A stretch of DNA of 51,762 nt from Alphaproteobacteria bacterium (GTDB taxonomy: Bacteria > Pseudomonadota > Alphaproteobacteria > Rhodobacterales > Rhodobacteraceae): contig JAUIIR010000026.1 in assembly GCA_030431485.1 (NCBI GenBank), positions 1-51,762 of the forward strand. Direction: 5' to 3'. A program made the position numbers and the translations under genes. Of this stretch, positions 1 through 9,014 are shown piece by piece; the first letter of the stretch is position 1; every line of letters starts with the position of its first letter. Below the pieces are notes generated by a model, which saw nothing but the letters and a program-made list of their open reading frames with translations, did no database searches and was not told where the DNA came from.

Positions 1-322
1 GCCATCCCGCGCGGGCCATTTTCGTGTTCCTGGCGCCCGATCCGTGACCGGATCGAGCGTTGTTTGCCTTTCGTCGCGTGTGTCTTGAACGCAAGTTTCG
101 GAAGCCTTTTCGACCTGGCTGTCCTGCGTCGATGCGGGCGGGACCCGTACAATGCCGCGCCGCGCCGCGGGGTCTTGATGGCGTCCCATTCCTGCAAAAA
201 CACACACCATGCAAAAAGTAATATTGCGCAATGTGATGTATTGAAATATAAGCGAAGGAGAGAAGGAAGACGTTGGCAGGATATGGCCAATGTTTGCACA
301 TTTTGTCCGAGGGGTCTGACCC
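1..322. other. Intergenic region upstream of the mobilisation operon
   Basis: I find no convincing gene here. It holds a perfect 6-bp inverted repeat with a 4-base loop at 39-54 (GATCCG/CGGATC), the palindrome ATTGCGCAAT at 223-232, and a candidate promoter just upstream of the relaxosome genes. A region in front of a relaxase operon is a natural place for oriT, and a loose resemblance to the VirD2/RP4-type nic core (TGTCCTGC near 119-126) is present, but I cannot confirm a nic site. A 96-codon reading frame at 64-354 has no ribosome-binding site or recognisable protein character. Confidence 0.5.
224..252 (+). promoter_or_regulatory. Candidate promoter of the mob operon with palindromic operator
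   Basis: TTGCGC at 224-229 and TATAAG at 247-252 are separated by 17 bases and precede the GTG start at 323. The palindrome ATTGCGCAAT (223-232) lies over the -35 element, the classic position for a repressor. The 9-mer ATATTGCGC (221-229) recurs at 22439-22447, in front of the virB side of the transfer genes. The promoter call is by eye only. Confidence 0.35.
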
Positions 323-943
323 GTGCCGAGGCCAGCGAAAAACCTGAAACTTGAGCAGCGCATCGAAGTCGCGCGGCGCTTTGCGGCGGGCGAAAGTGCC
401 AAGGAGCTGGCGGCGGCGTTTGGCATCTCACCGCGCCACGTGAACCGGCTCGCGAAAGAGGAGGCGGGCGAGGGGCTCGCGGCACGCGATCCGAGTGAGA
501 CGGTGGCGTTCCGGGCAAGCCGATCTGAGCTCGATGCCTTCGATGCGGAGTGGCGCGAACTGGGCTACGCTAATCGGTCTCAGGCGCTCAATGCGGTGCT
601 GCGCGGACGGTGCGGAATCCTCGATGTCCCGCGCGATCTGGTCTCGGAATTCTGCGCCGCGTGGCGTCAGGCGAAGGACGTGAGCGACGCCGGATTGGTG
701 CTCGCCAAGGCGGTCCATCGCGGTCGGCTGGAGGTCTCGGAGGCGGATCGCGCGGTCCTGATCGAACTCCTCGATCTTGCGCAGTCCATGAGCCGTGAGA
801 TGGGCCGGATGAAGGATGCGGCGCAAGCGCTGCGTCATCAGGAGTGGCCGAAAAAGGAAGAAGGGCAGGGGGCGGAGAGCGCGGTTCTGGAGGATGCTCC
901 GCGCACGATCGAGCGCGGATTGAGGCTGGTCAGGAATGGCTGA
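323..943 (+). CDS. Relaxosome accessory / DNA-binding protein (MobC/VirD1-like position)
   Basis: A 206-residue protein starting at GTG 323, with AGGGG nine bases upstream. Residues about 10-47 form a helix-turn-helix (pattern GESAKELAAAFGISPRHVNR). Residues about 60-95 (ETVAFRASRSELDAFD...) resemble the ribbon-helix-helix segment of MobC-type proteins. The 3' end overlaps the relaxase start by eight bases, so the two are translationally coupled. From position and domains I infer that it binds oriT and helps the relaxase nick; an autoregulatory role is also possible because a palindrome sits in its promoter. The family match is inferred from pattern and context rather than a precise recognition. 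Confidence 0.65.
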   Translation: MPRPAKNLKLEQRIEVARRFAAGESAKELAAAFGISPRHVNRLAKEEAGEGLAARDPSETVAFRASRSELDAFDAEWRELGYANRSQALNAVLRGRCGILDVPRDLVSEFCAAWRQAKDVSDAGLVLAKAVHRGRLEVSEADRAVLIELLDLAQSMSREMGRMKDAAQALRHQEWPKKEEGQGAESAVLEDAPRTIERGLRLVRNG

Positions 944-2864
944 TCCCCTCGCCCTCTACGCCTCGGTCATGGGTCGGCTCTGGGAGGATGAACGCATCCG
1001 AGGTCAGGCCGCGGCCCGGATCGACGCGCGACTGGCGGGGCGTCGGCAGGGGCGGAGTTTCGCGCGCGTCGGCTCCATGTCGGCGCGCAATGCGCTGAAG
1101 GCGGCCTCGGGTCAGAGCCGGGCGGCGGTGTTCAAACGGATCCGGGCAGGAGGCTGCAAGACGCGCACCTCGCTCGGGGCGCAGATTTCCTACATCAACG
1201 ACAAGGCGGTCTATACCTACTCGACGATGACCAATGCCCTGACCGATGCGGCGGTGCTGTCCGAGGATCAGAAAGAGGACATCATCGAGGACTGGGCCAG
1301 GACCTGGCGCGGCTCGACCAAGCTCGGGTTCACTTCGCACGTGCTGCTGTCCTTCCCGACCGACGTGACGGTCGATCAGGTGCGCGACATCGCGATGGAC
1401 TGGACGGAGCATTTCTTCGAGAGCGGGGAATATGGCGATCAGTGGGACTATGTCCTCGCGGTTCATGACGACCGGGCGCACAAGCACGCCCACATCATCC
1501 TGAACAATCGCGGCGTCGAAAACGGCACCTGGTTCTCCTGCTGGGCCGAAGGCGTGATGTCGCCGCAGCTCATGCGTGAGAAGCAGGCCGAGATCGCGGA
1601 ACGCTATGGCGTGATGCTTGACGCCACCACCCGGCTCGAGCGCGGCATCTTCGAGAAGCCCGCCGGCATCGAGGAAATCTACCGCGCCAAGGAAGAGGCC
1701 CGCCTGCCGCGCGAGATCGTCATGACGGCCCAGGAATCCGCCATCGCGCAGGCGCAGGTGGTGGGCTTCGCCAAGGACTACAAGAACCTCGCCGACCTGC
1801 TGGACCGCATGGACCAACGCCACATGGCGCGTGCTGTGCGCGGCATGGCGGACGGGCTTGGCTCGGGCACGCCGTGGAATTTCACCGAAGGAGAGATAGA
1901 CATGAAGGACATCAAGACCGTCGGTGATGCGATCGACTATTCCGAGCGCACGATAGAGGCGCTGCGGCTCAAGGCCGAGGAACTGGACCCGGCCGAGCGG
2001 GCCGCTTTTGAAGCCAAGGCCGCGCCGATCATCGCGGACCTCTCGCAGATGGTGCCAGACCCGGAGTTGCGCGCGCGTTTCGGCAAGCAGCTCGAAGAAC
2101 CCTATCCGCCGGGGGCGGGCAGCGATGTGCTGATCGCCGCGCTGCAGGCCGGCAAAGACGAAGGGCTGCGCGACGTGCTCGAGCGCGCCGAGGAGATGGG
2201 CATGGACAGCGAGGAGCTGGCGGCCCGGATCGCGGCGGGCGGCACGCGCAACTACGGCATGGCACAGGACTGGGTCGAGCGGGACATGAACGCGGTGCTG
2301 GCTAAAGACGGTCTGAGCGTGGAGACCGCCACTGACGATCAGCTCGATGCCGCGCTCGAAAAAGTCGACGGCGTGATGGACGCGCTGATGGAACGCGCCA
2401 AGGAGATGGGCGTCGAGATCGGCCGGACCCTTGCCGATGAGGAAGAGGCGACGTTGCCCCTCATCGACGAGGATGACCGGACGCCCAATCCCTATCTGCA
2501 GGACCTCGCCGACATGCTGCGCGATGGCAAGCTCACCGAGGAGCAGGAAGAGACCGTCGAGCGGACCCTGCAATCCGAGCTCTTCAAGGAACTGGGCGAA
2601 GAAGGCTTGGCCGAACTTCGCCGCGGCAACTACGAGGTGCTTGATGCGGCCCTGCCGAGCAAGCTCGATCAAATCACCGTCACTCAGGAGTTCCTCGAGA
2701 TGACCTTCGAGGAAACGGGCGACCAGGTCTTCACCGACCGCGCCGCCGGATTGCAGCAGGACAAGGCGACCGAGGTCGCGCGGTTGCGCGGCCAGCTGGA
2801 GGCGCAGGAGCTGGGTCGCGATCTCGGTCGGGACCGCGGTCTCGATGACGAGATGGAATTCTGA
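936..2864 (+). CDS. virD2: VirD2-type relaxase / mobilisation endonuclease
   Basis: A 642-residue relaxase. It would cut one strand at oriT, stay covalently attached through a tyrosine, and lead DNA into the type IV channel. The histidine cluster is clear: H177-DDRAH-K-H184-A-H186 followed by IILNN, the HxDxxHxHxH-like motif III of VirD2/MobA relaxases. Y86 in ISYIND is a likely nicking tyrosine, with Y93/Y95 as alternatives. The relaxase domain occupies roughly residues 70-250. The rest is an acidic, charged, probably helical tail (to 642) that would carry the secretion signal for the coupling protein. It overlaps the preceding gene by 8 bp and is followed 14 bases later by virD4, so the three form one operon. 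The long frame on the opposite strand is a codon-bias shadow. Confidence 0.93.
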   Translation: MADPLALYASVMGRLWEDERIRGQAAARIDARLAGRRQGRSFARVGSMSARNALKAASGQSRAAVFKRIRAGGCKTRTSLGAQISYINDKAVYTYSTMTNALTDAAVLSEDQKEDIIEDWARTWRGSTKLGFTSHVLLSFPTDVTVDQVRDIAMDWTEHFFESGEYGDQWDYVLAVHDDRAHKHAHIILNNRGVENGTWFSCWAEGVMSPQLMREKQAEIAERYGVMLDATTRLERGIFEKPAGIEEIYRAKEEARLPREIVMTAQESAIAQAQVVGFAKDYKNLADLLDRMDQRHMARAVRGMADGLGSGTPWNFTEGEIDMKDIKTVGDAIDYSERTIEALRLKAEELDPAERAAFEAKAAPIIADLSQMVPDPELRARFGKQLEEPYPPGAGSDVLIAALQAGKDEGLRDVLERAEEMGMDSEELAARIAAGGTRNYGMAQDWVERDMNAVLAKDGLSVETATDDQLDAALEKVDGVMDALMERAKEMGVEIGRTLADEEEATLPLIDEDDRTPNPYLQDLADMLRDGKLTEEQEETVERTLQSELFKELGEEGLAELRRGNYEVLDAALPSKLDQITVTQEFLEMTFEETGDQVFTDRAAGLQQDKATEVARLRGQLEAQELGRDLGRDRGLDDEMEF

Positions 2865-2878
2865 GGGGGACGACCACC

Positions 2879-4792
2879 ATGACCAAGACACTTCCCCTCT
2901 GGGCCGCGCTCCTCTTCGGCGTGATCTGCGGCGCTGTCATCGGCACCATCGTTGCCGCCTTCTACCTGACCCTGGCCCTGAAAACCGGCTTTGGCAGCTT
3001 CGACATGCTGGCGCTCTGGAAGGCCAGCGCCGCCACCCGCGCCGCGCATCCCGAGGCTTTCAAGGTGGGCTTCGGCGCTGTCGGCTTCGGAGCGATTGGC
3101 CTCGGCGCCCTGGCGCTCGCCTGGACCTGGAAGAAAGAGCGCGACGACTACGGATCGGCGCATTGGCAGACCAAGGCGGAGCTGAAGAAGAACGACATGC
3201 TGCAGGCCCCTGGCAAAGGCTTCGTCTGCGGCAAGCTTGGCGCGCCGACCTCCAAGGCCGAGTTCATCTCTTCAACTACCATCCCGCATGTGATGATGGT
3301 GGCGCCGACCCGCGCGGGTAAGGGCGTGGGTTTCGTGATCCCGAACCTTCTGAGCTTCGCGGGCTCGGTCGTGGTGCTCGACGTGAAGGGCGAGAACTTC
3401 GAGAAGACCGCGCGGCTCCGGGCGTTGAATGGCGACGAGGTCTATCGCTTCAGCCCCTTCGACTGGGCCAATGCCACGCATCGCTACAACCCGCTGGCGC
3501 GGATCGCCAAGGCCCCGACATTCGCGCAGCGCTTCACCGAGGTGTCGATCCTGGCCGACCTCTTCCTCGACAAGGACAACAAGCAACTCGACACTTTCTC
3601 CGAGGCCGGCAAGTCGATCTTTGTCGCGGCCTGCCTGCTGGCGATCCAGCGTGGCACGCCGAACCTTGGCGAGGTGAACAAGATCGTCGCCGGGGGCGAA
3701 TACAAGAACGCGCAGTACAAGACCTATGCCGACGAGGCCGAGGAAGACATCCTGCGCGAGCTCTGGACCAATGCGGCCTCGGCTTCGTCGCGGCTGCTGA
3801 CCTCGAACATCCAGGCGCTGATGACCGCAGGCCTCAAGCAATGGGACAACCCGGCGGTGCGCTCGGCCACGCAAGCCAGCGACTTCGATTTCTCGACCTT
3901 CCGGAAGACCCCGCAGTCGCTCTATATCGCCGTCTCAGAGGATCACATCGCGACATTGGCGCCGCTCCTGCGCCTAATGTTCGCCGATCTCATCGCGTCG
4001 ATCCGTCTGAACGAACCCGGCCCGGACGAGCCTTGGCCGGTTATGATGATGATCGACGAATTCCAACAGATGGGGGCAATGCCCTATCTGGAGCGCGCGA
4101 TCCATTCGCTTGCAAGCTATGGCGGTCGCGTCGCGATGATCGCCCAGTCACTGGCCTCGCTCGATCGGATCTACGGCCCCGAGGGTCGCGAGAGCCTCGA
4201 GAACGGGGCAGGGCTGAAGCTCTACATCACACCGCGCGATCAGCGCACGGTGAAGGAGGTCTCGGCGGCCGTCGGCAGCACCACCCGCGAGGCGGTGACC
4301 CGGATGTATGGCCGCAACAAGGGCTTTCTTGGCGCGACCTCGACCTCGGCGCGGCTGGAAGAGCGGCCGCTGCTTTCCGAGACCGAAGCGCGCCTGATGG
4401 ATCCCGATGAGGTGATCATCCTCGCCTCGCCGCAGCATCCGATCAAGGCAAGCCGGATCAAGTATTACGACGATCCGTTCTTCAAGGAGATGTTGGCCCG
4501 CCAGGAGGGCAAGCCGTTCCCCTTTCCGCCGAGCGTGCAAGGCGTGGGACCTTGGGGCGGCGATGGTGGTGACGAGACCGGCGCAGACGAGCAGGCAAAA
4601 CCAGCCGATCGCGCGCCTGTCCGGGATAGATCGCAGCGGCGCGAGGCGCGGGCGATGAGCGTGATGGCGTTGGAGGCCGGGCGCGGGCAGCCCGAGCCCG
4701 AGACGCTCGAGCGGGAAGCTGCGGTGCCGAAGGAATGGGAGGCGGCGCTCGACCGGCAGGAGGATTTCATCGAGGAATTGTTGGGTGTCTGA
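2879..4792 (+). CDS. virD4: VirD4-type coupling protein (conjugative DNA transfer ATPase)
   Basis: A 637-residue T4CP (VirD4/TraG family). It sits in the inner membrane, recruits the relaxase-DNA complex and hands it to the VirB channel. Two N-terminal membrane segments are visible (about 8-32 and 65-84). Walker A is APTRAGKGVG at about 142-151, and Walker B is MMMIDEF near residue 390 followed by QQMG, both typical of the family. The C-terminal hundred residues are charged and variable, as usual for substrate-recognition tails. The start has GAGGGGGAC just upstream. This is the last gene of the plus-strand mob operon; the compositional shift to the defence island begins immediately after it. 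Confidence 0.95.
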   Translation: MTKTLPLWAALLFGVICGAVIGTIVAAFYLTLALKTGFGSFDMLALWKASAATRAAHPEAFKVGFGAVGFGAIGLGALALAWTWKKERDDYGSAHWQTKAELKKNDMLQAPGKGFVCGKLGAPTSKAEFISSTTIPHVMMVAPTRAGKGVGFVIPNLLSFAGSVVVLDVKGENFEKTARLRALNGDEVYRFSPFDWANATHRYNPLARIAKAPTFAQRFTEVSILADLFLDKDNKQLDTFSEAGKSIFVAACLLAIQRGTPNLGEVNKIVAGGEYKNAQYKTYADEAEEDILRELWTNAASASSRLLTSNIQALMTAGLKQWDNPAVRSATQASDFDFSTFRKTPQSLYIAVSEDHIATLAPLLRLMFADLIASIRLNEPGPDEPWPVMMMIDEFQQMGAMPYLERAIHSLASYGGRVAMIAQSLASLDRIYGPEGRESLENGAGLKLYITPRDQRTVKEVSAAVGSTTREAVTRMYGRNKGFLGATSTSARLEERPLLSETEARLMDPDEVIILASPQHPIKASRIKYYDDPFFKEMLARQEGKPFPFPPSVQGVGPWGGDGGDETGADEQAKPADRAPVRDRSQRREARAMSVMALEAGRGQPEPETLEREAAVPKEWEAALDRQEDFIEELLGV

Positions 4793-4991
4793 CGAGCGGC
4801 TAGCTGGTGTCGTCTGGGAAGCCGCATTTGGATCTAGGGTTGTTGTCGTCAAATGAAGACGGGAAACTAGCAAGACCTTGTCCATCGGTCGGCGGCCGCG
4901 GGTATGTCTTGCCTTCGATCAAGAGAATGACCACATCATAGCTACTTTCGTGAAAAGGCGCGTTTTGAGACTGGCAAAAAGGTGGAATTAG

Positions 4992-5282
4992 ATGAGCAGT
5001 GAACTTTCACTTCCCGAGAGGCTTGGTGGGACTCGAGACCACAATGAAAAGTACCCATGGGTTGGGCTCATAGGGCGTGGCAACAGCGGATGGAGTTACG
5101 CGACTTGGCGAAAAGGAGGTTTCAGCACAACCGGAAACCCAGGTTTGGCTTATACGTTTTCCACCAGAGAGGCTGCTTTAGCATTTGCGAACAGCTTTCC
5201 GTTCGGCGGACAGAGATCTGCGAAGCGCTTTACGGTTCTAAGCAACCCAACTTCTCAGGGAGACCGGTACTGGCGGCGATAG
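4992..5282 (+). CDS. Small protein of unknown function at the CBASS edge
   Basis: A 96-residue protein that I do not recognise. AAAGGTGG six bases before the ATG is a good ribosome-binding site. The protein is soluble-looking, rich in Gly, Trp and aromatic residues (WVGLIGRG, GWSYATW), without a signal peptide or membrane segment. It runs convergently towards cap3 with 154 bases between them. Its base composition matches the island, not virD4, so it was probably acquired with the island. It could be a defence accessory, a remnant cargo gene or spurious. Confidence 0.5.
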   Translation: MSSELSLPERLGGTRDHNEKYPWVGLIGRGNSGWSYATWRKGGFSTTGNPGLAYTFSTREAALAFANSFPFGGQRSAKRFTVLSNPTSQGDRYWRR

Positions 5283-5436
5283 AAAATAGTAAAGTCGTCC
5301 GTTCATTTCCCGCTATCGAAATTGAGCCAATGTAATCACTCAAAGAACGTTCGGGCAAGAATGTAAGATCATCATTGCAGTCGTTCATTTGGTGTGCAGA
5401 GCTTTTCATCTCTGGCTGAATGAAAAATTGGCAATC

Positions 5437-5916
5437 TCATTGGGAGTTCTTCGAAGCTAGTTTCGACCACGAGCTCGCCTCATGAAGAGATACATGCAGA
5501 CCCTCAGGAAACACAGCGGTTCCTACTATGACCATCAAGAACGCATTCAACTCATGCTTTGACCGCGCAAACAGGTCAGCCATTGACAAAATGTCAGTGG
5601 CTGAGGGCGTGGGAATGCATTGCGGGTGAGTGTGCCAATCTCCGAAATAGTGAAGCCCAGATTTGTGCAATGTGCTGATCTCCCGACGCTCCGCCAGACG
5701 GTCTGCGACAAAAAAGAAGCGTCCTCGTCGGTCGGAACGCCTCGGACCGGTTGCCAGCTTGACTTGGATGAATTGACCTTCGACCGCACCAAATAGCTGC
5801 CCACCAGCTTCAGGCATTTTCGGGTCCACCTGTCGCCATTTGACAAAGTGATCAAGAACATTCTGTTCTATGGCCAGAAATTGCCCACTTTCTCCAATAG
5901 GGTATTGAATACTCAT
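5437..5916 (-). CDS. cap3: Cap3: JAB/JAMM deconjugating protease of type II CBASS
   Basis: A 159-residue isopeptidase that would remove the CD-NTase from the targets to which Cap2 attaches it. The full JAMM zinc site is present: E37 in EAGGQLFG, then H95-T-H97-P and S105-A-T-D108. I chose the ATG at 5916 because it forms an ATGA overlap with the stop of cap2 (5913-5916); a longer frame from 5955 would overlap cap2 by 43 bases and adds an unlikely leader. It is the last gene of the minus-strand cdn-cap2-cap3 operon. Type II CBASS is defined by this E1-E2 plus JAB pair, so the context is decisive. Confidence 0.92.
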   Translation of the reverse strand: MSIQYPIGESGQFLAIEQNVLDHFVKWRQVDPKMPEAGGQLFGAVEGQFIQVKLATGPRRSDRRGRFFFVADRLAERREISTLHKSGLHYFGDWHTHPQCIPTPSATDILSMADLFARSKHELNAFLMVIVGTAVFPEGLHVSLHEASSWSKLASKNSQ

Positions 5917-7706
5917 GCTTCTGTGCAAAAAGAACAATTCCCCTCTTGCCCCCACTCAAATTGCCTCGCTCCGCCGAACTCAGGAACGTCAGGGAAAAGA
6001 TTTAGGAAGTCCGGGTTAAATCGCCCTCCTTGACCCACAATTTCTTCCTTTGAGGCCCAGTAAACGGTCTCGGTCCCGGGGGGCACCTCACCAAGCAATG
6101 CTTTCGTTGTTGTCTTCGCCACCAAGGCTGTTACGCCTGACAGCGATGCGGGCCCATATGGTTGAAAACTGGCCCCACAGTGGGGTTGTTTACGCGTCGT
6201 CTCGGTGTCCCACTCACACACTGTTCGTCGTGCCCTCCCGAAATGGTCCATACCGCAAGCAAAACATGGGCCGTTGGAGCCGATCAATACGGCGTGTCCT
6301 GCAACAGAAAAGGGTTCTGCCCACCCATAGATCACAGGGGGGAAATCCGCTTCCTTCCTAGCCACTTGGTTAAGCCTGCCTTCAGCCACCCAACTGCCAA
6401 CCGTGGACACTATCAAGTCGGTGTTGTGAAAAACCTCAGGACGTTTGCCGTAGAGCGATTGCCAGCCCTCGGCAAAGTACTTGATCGAGCGCATATGCGG
6501 GAAGTCAGCAGCCAATTTTTCTGCCAGTGACTTCGCTTTGAACGTCCTGACTTGCGTGACCCCGAGCGTATGGCGCCCAACATTGGGATAGTCCAGAAGT
6601 TCCGGGTCGACCAATGAGATCGTGCCAACACCCGTCTTGGCCAGAAGCAGAGCAACCTCGCTTCCCAATGATCCCGCACCGATCATCAGAACACGCTTAT
6701 CAAACAAAGGGGCGACTTTAGGGGTGTCGCGCCCATGAATCCACGATGGGTCCGCGCGCATAGTCTCGTGGCGCTCAACCTTGTTCCCCCCGAACAGCCG
6801 CTGCATTCGGATATGGGGCGGTACCTTTCCAGGCCGAAAGCCCTTCTGCACCATGTCTGGGCGTCGCCCGGCTTTCATACCCTGTTTGACGGGAGGCATG
6901 ACTTCGACGGCGAAAAACACCGGCCCATCATCCGTGCGCCCCTCGAAGGAAACGGTGAACTTGTCATCAGCGGTTACAGCCGCATCTTCCAGCAGTTCTA
7001 CGGATTCGGGTGCCAGCTCCCGCAAAAAGCGTAGAACCGCCGCCGCCGACCTCGGGTATTCCGAAGGCAGAATGGGCCTATTGAGGGCAATGTGAGTCGC
7101 GGTGTTGAATTTGTAGTCCTTCTTGTTCCCCGGAAAACGGTTGCGAAGCCAACTCTCCAAGGCCGTGTGGTCATCTGCCAGATAGTAATCACCTGTACTG
7201 CACCACAGGGACACCCGACGAGAGGGACCGCCGGGCGACAGGAGGCTGACGATGTTTTTGCCCCCATCAGTTTTGCTCCAATAAGAATCGAACTCGTCCG
7301 CGAAATCACTCATAAACGCGTCGTCGTATGAAGCGACGATCAATCGAGTGGCTTCTTTGATAGCGTCCCATATTAACCCTTTGGGGTTCAAGGGATTGTG
7401 CTCTGTCCCCGGTGGGTAAAGGCAAAATGCACCGTCTTTTTCGATATGCGGATATTGCATAAACCGAAATTTTTCGGTGCAGTACACGCGCGGCTTTGTC
7501 CACGGGAAATCCTGCAAGAGCACCACTTGCAGATCAAAGCGGTCAGCTTGATGTTCAAACGGGACAACCCATCCGTGGATCGGGTCCTTGGCCTCGTATA
7601 GAGACAATTCGCCCTGCGTGAGGTCTCGCGCATTCGGACATTGAGCGAGCACCCAGCGGGATAACTCAGCTATCATGAGATCGGTAGGTTCAGACGGCCC
7701 AGTCAA
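5913..7706 (-). CDS. cap2: Cap2: E2-E1 fusion (ubiquitin-transfer-like) of type II CBASS
   Basis: A 597-residue fusion. The N-terminal E2-like domain (about 10-140) has a ubiquitin-conjugating core with likely catalytic C95 in HIEKDGAFC, preceded by the FPWTKP segment. The C-terminal ThiF/E1 adenylation domain (about 330-540) has the nucleotide loop GAGSLGS at 343-349, the acidic D367 in LVDPELL, and a likely transfer cysteine C510 in PHCGASFQ. The spacing between the two cysteines (415 residues) is similar to known Cap2 enzymes. Family knowledge: Cap2 activates the C-terminal carboxylate of the CD-NTase and conjugates it to cellular targets, priming nucleotide synthesis. The gene starts six bases after the cdn stop and overlaps cap3 by ATGA. 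Confidence 0.93.
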   Translation of the reverse strand: MTGPSEPTDLMIAELSRWVLAQCPNARDLTQGELSLYEAKDPIHGWVVPFEHQADRFDLQVVLLQDFPWTKPRVYCTEKFRFMQYPHIEKDGAFCLYPPGTEHNPLNPKGLIWDAIKEATRLIVASYDDAFMSDFADEFDSYWSKTDGGKNIVSLLSPGGPSRRVSLWCSTGDYYLADDHTALESWLRNRFPGNKKDYKFNTATHIALNRPILPSEYPRSAAAVLRFLRELAPESVELLEDAAVTADDKFTVSFEGRTDDGPVFFAVEVMPPVKQGMKAGRRPDMVQKGFRPGKVPPHIRMQRLFGGNKVERHETMRADPSWIHGRDTPKVAPLFDKRVLMIGAGSLGSEVALLLAKTGVGTISLVDPELLDYPNVGRHTLGVTQVRTFKAKSLAEKLAADFPHMRSIKYFAEGWQSLYGKRPEVFHNTDLIVSTVGSWVAEGRLNQVARKEADFPPVIYGWAEPFSVAGHAVLIGSNGPCFACGMDHFGRARRTVCEWDTETTRKQPHCGASFQPYGPASLSGVTALVAKTTTKALLGEVPPGTETVYWASKEEIVGQGGRFNPDFLNLFPDVPEFGGARQFEWGQEGNCSFCTEA

Positions 7707-7712
7707 TGCCGA

Positions 7713-8957
7713 CTACCCGTAGCGGCCTCCGCCCTGCTTGTTCACAGCGGCGAGGTCATTGCTTTGCTCAGCGTCAACCTTGTCCACAATCCCCAAGGTA
7801 AGGGCAGCAGGTGCAGCCAACTCGCTTGCCTTTGTCTCAAGGCCAGCGTCGGGCACATAGAGGGTGAGATCGTCTGGGATACGCCCGCCAAATTGGTTTT
7901 GTAGGGCTTCGAAAGCTGCCGTGCGGTCTGACGTCTGTGTCAGCGCGTCTTTCAGATGCTCAGCAAGCACCCTGGCCTTCGCAACGAAATCGCTGCGTTC
8001 CTCAGGTGACCAACCCTGATCCAACCGCGCGCCTTCTACGACAGGGTTTGGAATGTCATTGGCGAGAAAGTCGGGCAAGTCTTCCGCGACTCGCAACAAC
8101 GCCAGATCGTCCCTATCGCTGGCAATTGCTGCCGACGCCTTCTCAAAGACCGACACGACTGCGGCCATGAGTGCAATCGATGCCAACCTTCCTTCGGGCC
8201 ATTGGAAGTCTTTCCAGCCCTTTAGATAGCGGCTGACGGTTCGGATCTGCTCGCCGTATTGTTTCACGGCATCGACAAACCAGTCTTCGAGTTTTCGCGG
8301 GTCGGATTTCATCCAACCCTCGTTGCGGTGCGCGAGCATCATCTCGTCGTGAGACAACATTCTATACGCGGTATCTTCCATCATTAGTTCGGCTGTGAAG
8401 TCTACACCACGACTTTGGGCATCTTTCACGATGCGCTGAAAATCCGTATCCGGCACCGAGTAAAGTGCGAGGTCGGTGTGCATGGTGTTGTCAATCTTGA
8501 CTCGGATGCACGAAGGCTTGTCCGTTACGAGTTGCCACCCCTTCTTGTCGCAAAGCGGTGCTAGGATGCGTTCGATAATGGAAAAGTAGGCTGCGCTTTG
8601 GATCACAGGGGATCTGTCTCCGCCTTTTTGAAAATAGGAAACGGGCATGAATAGCCCATCGTCCAAGTCGATCTCCTGAGGTGGCACATGCGCAGGTTGG
8701 TTGCACGTGTGGTATGAGAAGCTGCCCTGCATCTTGAACTTCGGTGTCTGGTAGCTCCGCACAAGTACTGGCGCTTGATCTTCGAACAGAGCCCGATCAC
8801 CCAGAGCCTTAGCAAATGACCCAAACTGAGAGGAGATTTCGCTGCGAATGTCATCCCGAGCGTTTCGCAGTGTCTGTTCCTGCTCCTCTGAAAGGTTCAA
8901 TGCGAACTTGTAACCCGAGGGTCGGGACACAAAGGCTTTATGTGCGTTAACAGGCAT
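7713..8957 (-). CDS. CD-NTase of CBASS (DncV/cGAS-like cyclic oligonucleotide synthase)
   Basis: A 414-residue nucleotidyltransferase. The active site is intact: Q77-G78-S79 (GS motif), D97-L-D99-D-G, and the third acidic residue D162 in HTD. The spacing is close to that of Vibrio DncV, and the PPQEIDLDDG block is characteristic of the DncV-like group (probably clade A). The product is probably a cyclic dinucleotide; its identity cannot be read from the sequence. The C-terminus ends GGGRYG with a terminal glycine, as needed for conjugation by Cap2. The ATG at 8957 has AAGAGGGA upstream. It is first in the operon with cap2 and cap3 and is divergent from the effector, only about 100 bases separating the two chosen starts. 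Confidence 0.94.
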   Translation of the reverse strand: MPVNAHKAFVSRPSGYKFALNLSEEQEQTLRNARDDIRSEISSQFGSFAKALGDRALFEDQAPVLVRSYQTPKFKMQGSFSYHTCNQPAHVPPQEIDLDDGLFMPVSYFQKGGDRSPVIQSAAYFSIIERILAPLCDKKGWQLVTDKPSCIRVKIDNTMHTDLALYSVPDTDFQRIVKDAQSRGVDFTAELMMEDTAYRMLSHDEMMLAHRNEGWMKSDPRKLEDWFVDAVKQYGEQIRTVSRYLKGWKDFQWPEGRLASIALMAAVVSVFEKASAAIASDRDDLALLRVAEDLPDFLANDIPNPVVEGARLDQGWSPEERSDFVAKARVLAEHLKDALTQTSDRTAAFEALQNQFGGRIPDDLTLYVPDAGLETKASELAAPAALTLGIVDKVDAEQSNDLAAVNKQGGGRYG

Positions 8958-8983
8958 TAAACTGTCCCTCTTCTGATCTTATC

Positions 8984-9014
8984 TTGTGGTGGTGACGCCG
9001 CTTGCCCATATACT
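8984..9014 (+). promoter_or_regulatory. Candidate promoter for the CBASS effector
   Basis: TTGTGG (8984-8989) and TATACT (9009-9014) are 19 bases apart, slightly longer than ideal. If used, transcription would begin near 9021, downstream of an upstream in-frame GTG at 8986, which supports the later GTG at 9058 as the start. This is a by-eye assignment. Confidence 0.3.

Noticed and set aside
119-126. A VirD2/RP4-type nic site (TGTCCTGC)
   Set aside because: Only a partial match to the consensus and no supporting inverted repeat at the right distance; recorded as a possibility only.
64-354. A 96-codon frame before the mob operon
   Set aside because: No ribosome-binding site, no protein character, and it overlaps the promoter and the true GTG start region.
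930-2891. A 653-codon open frame antisense to the relaxase
   Set aside because: It mirrors a GC-rich gene with clear relaxase motifs; its protein is low-complexity in character, with no domain. A codon-bias shadow.
5437-7706. A bacterial ubiquitin-like (Bil-type) operon from the E1-E2-JAB genes
   Set aside because: There is no ubiquitin-like protein gene, the E1 and E2 are fused as in Cap2, and a DncV-like synthase with terminal glycine is directly upstream.
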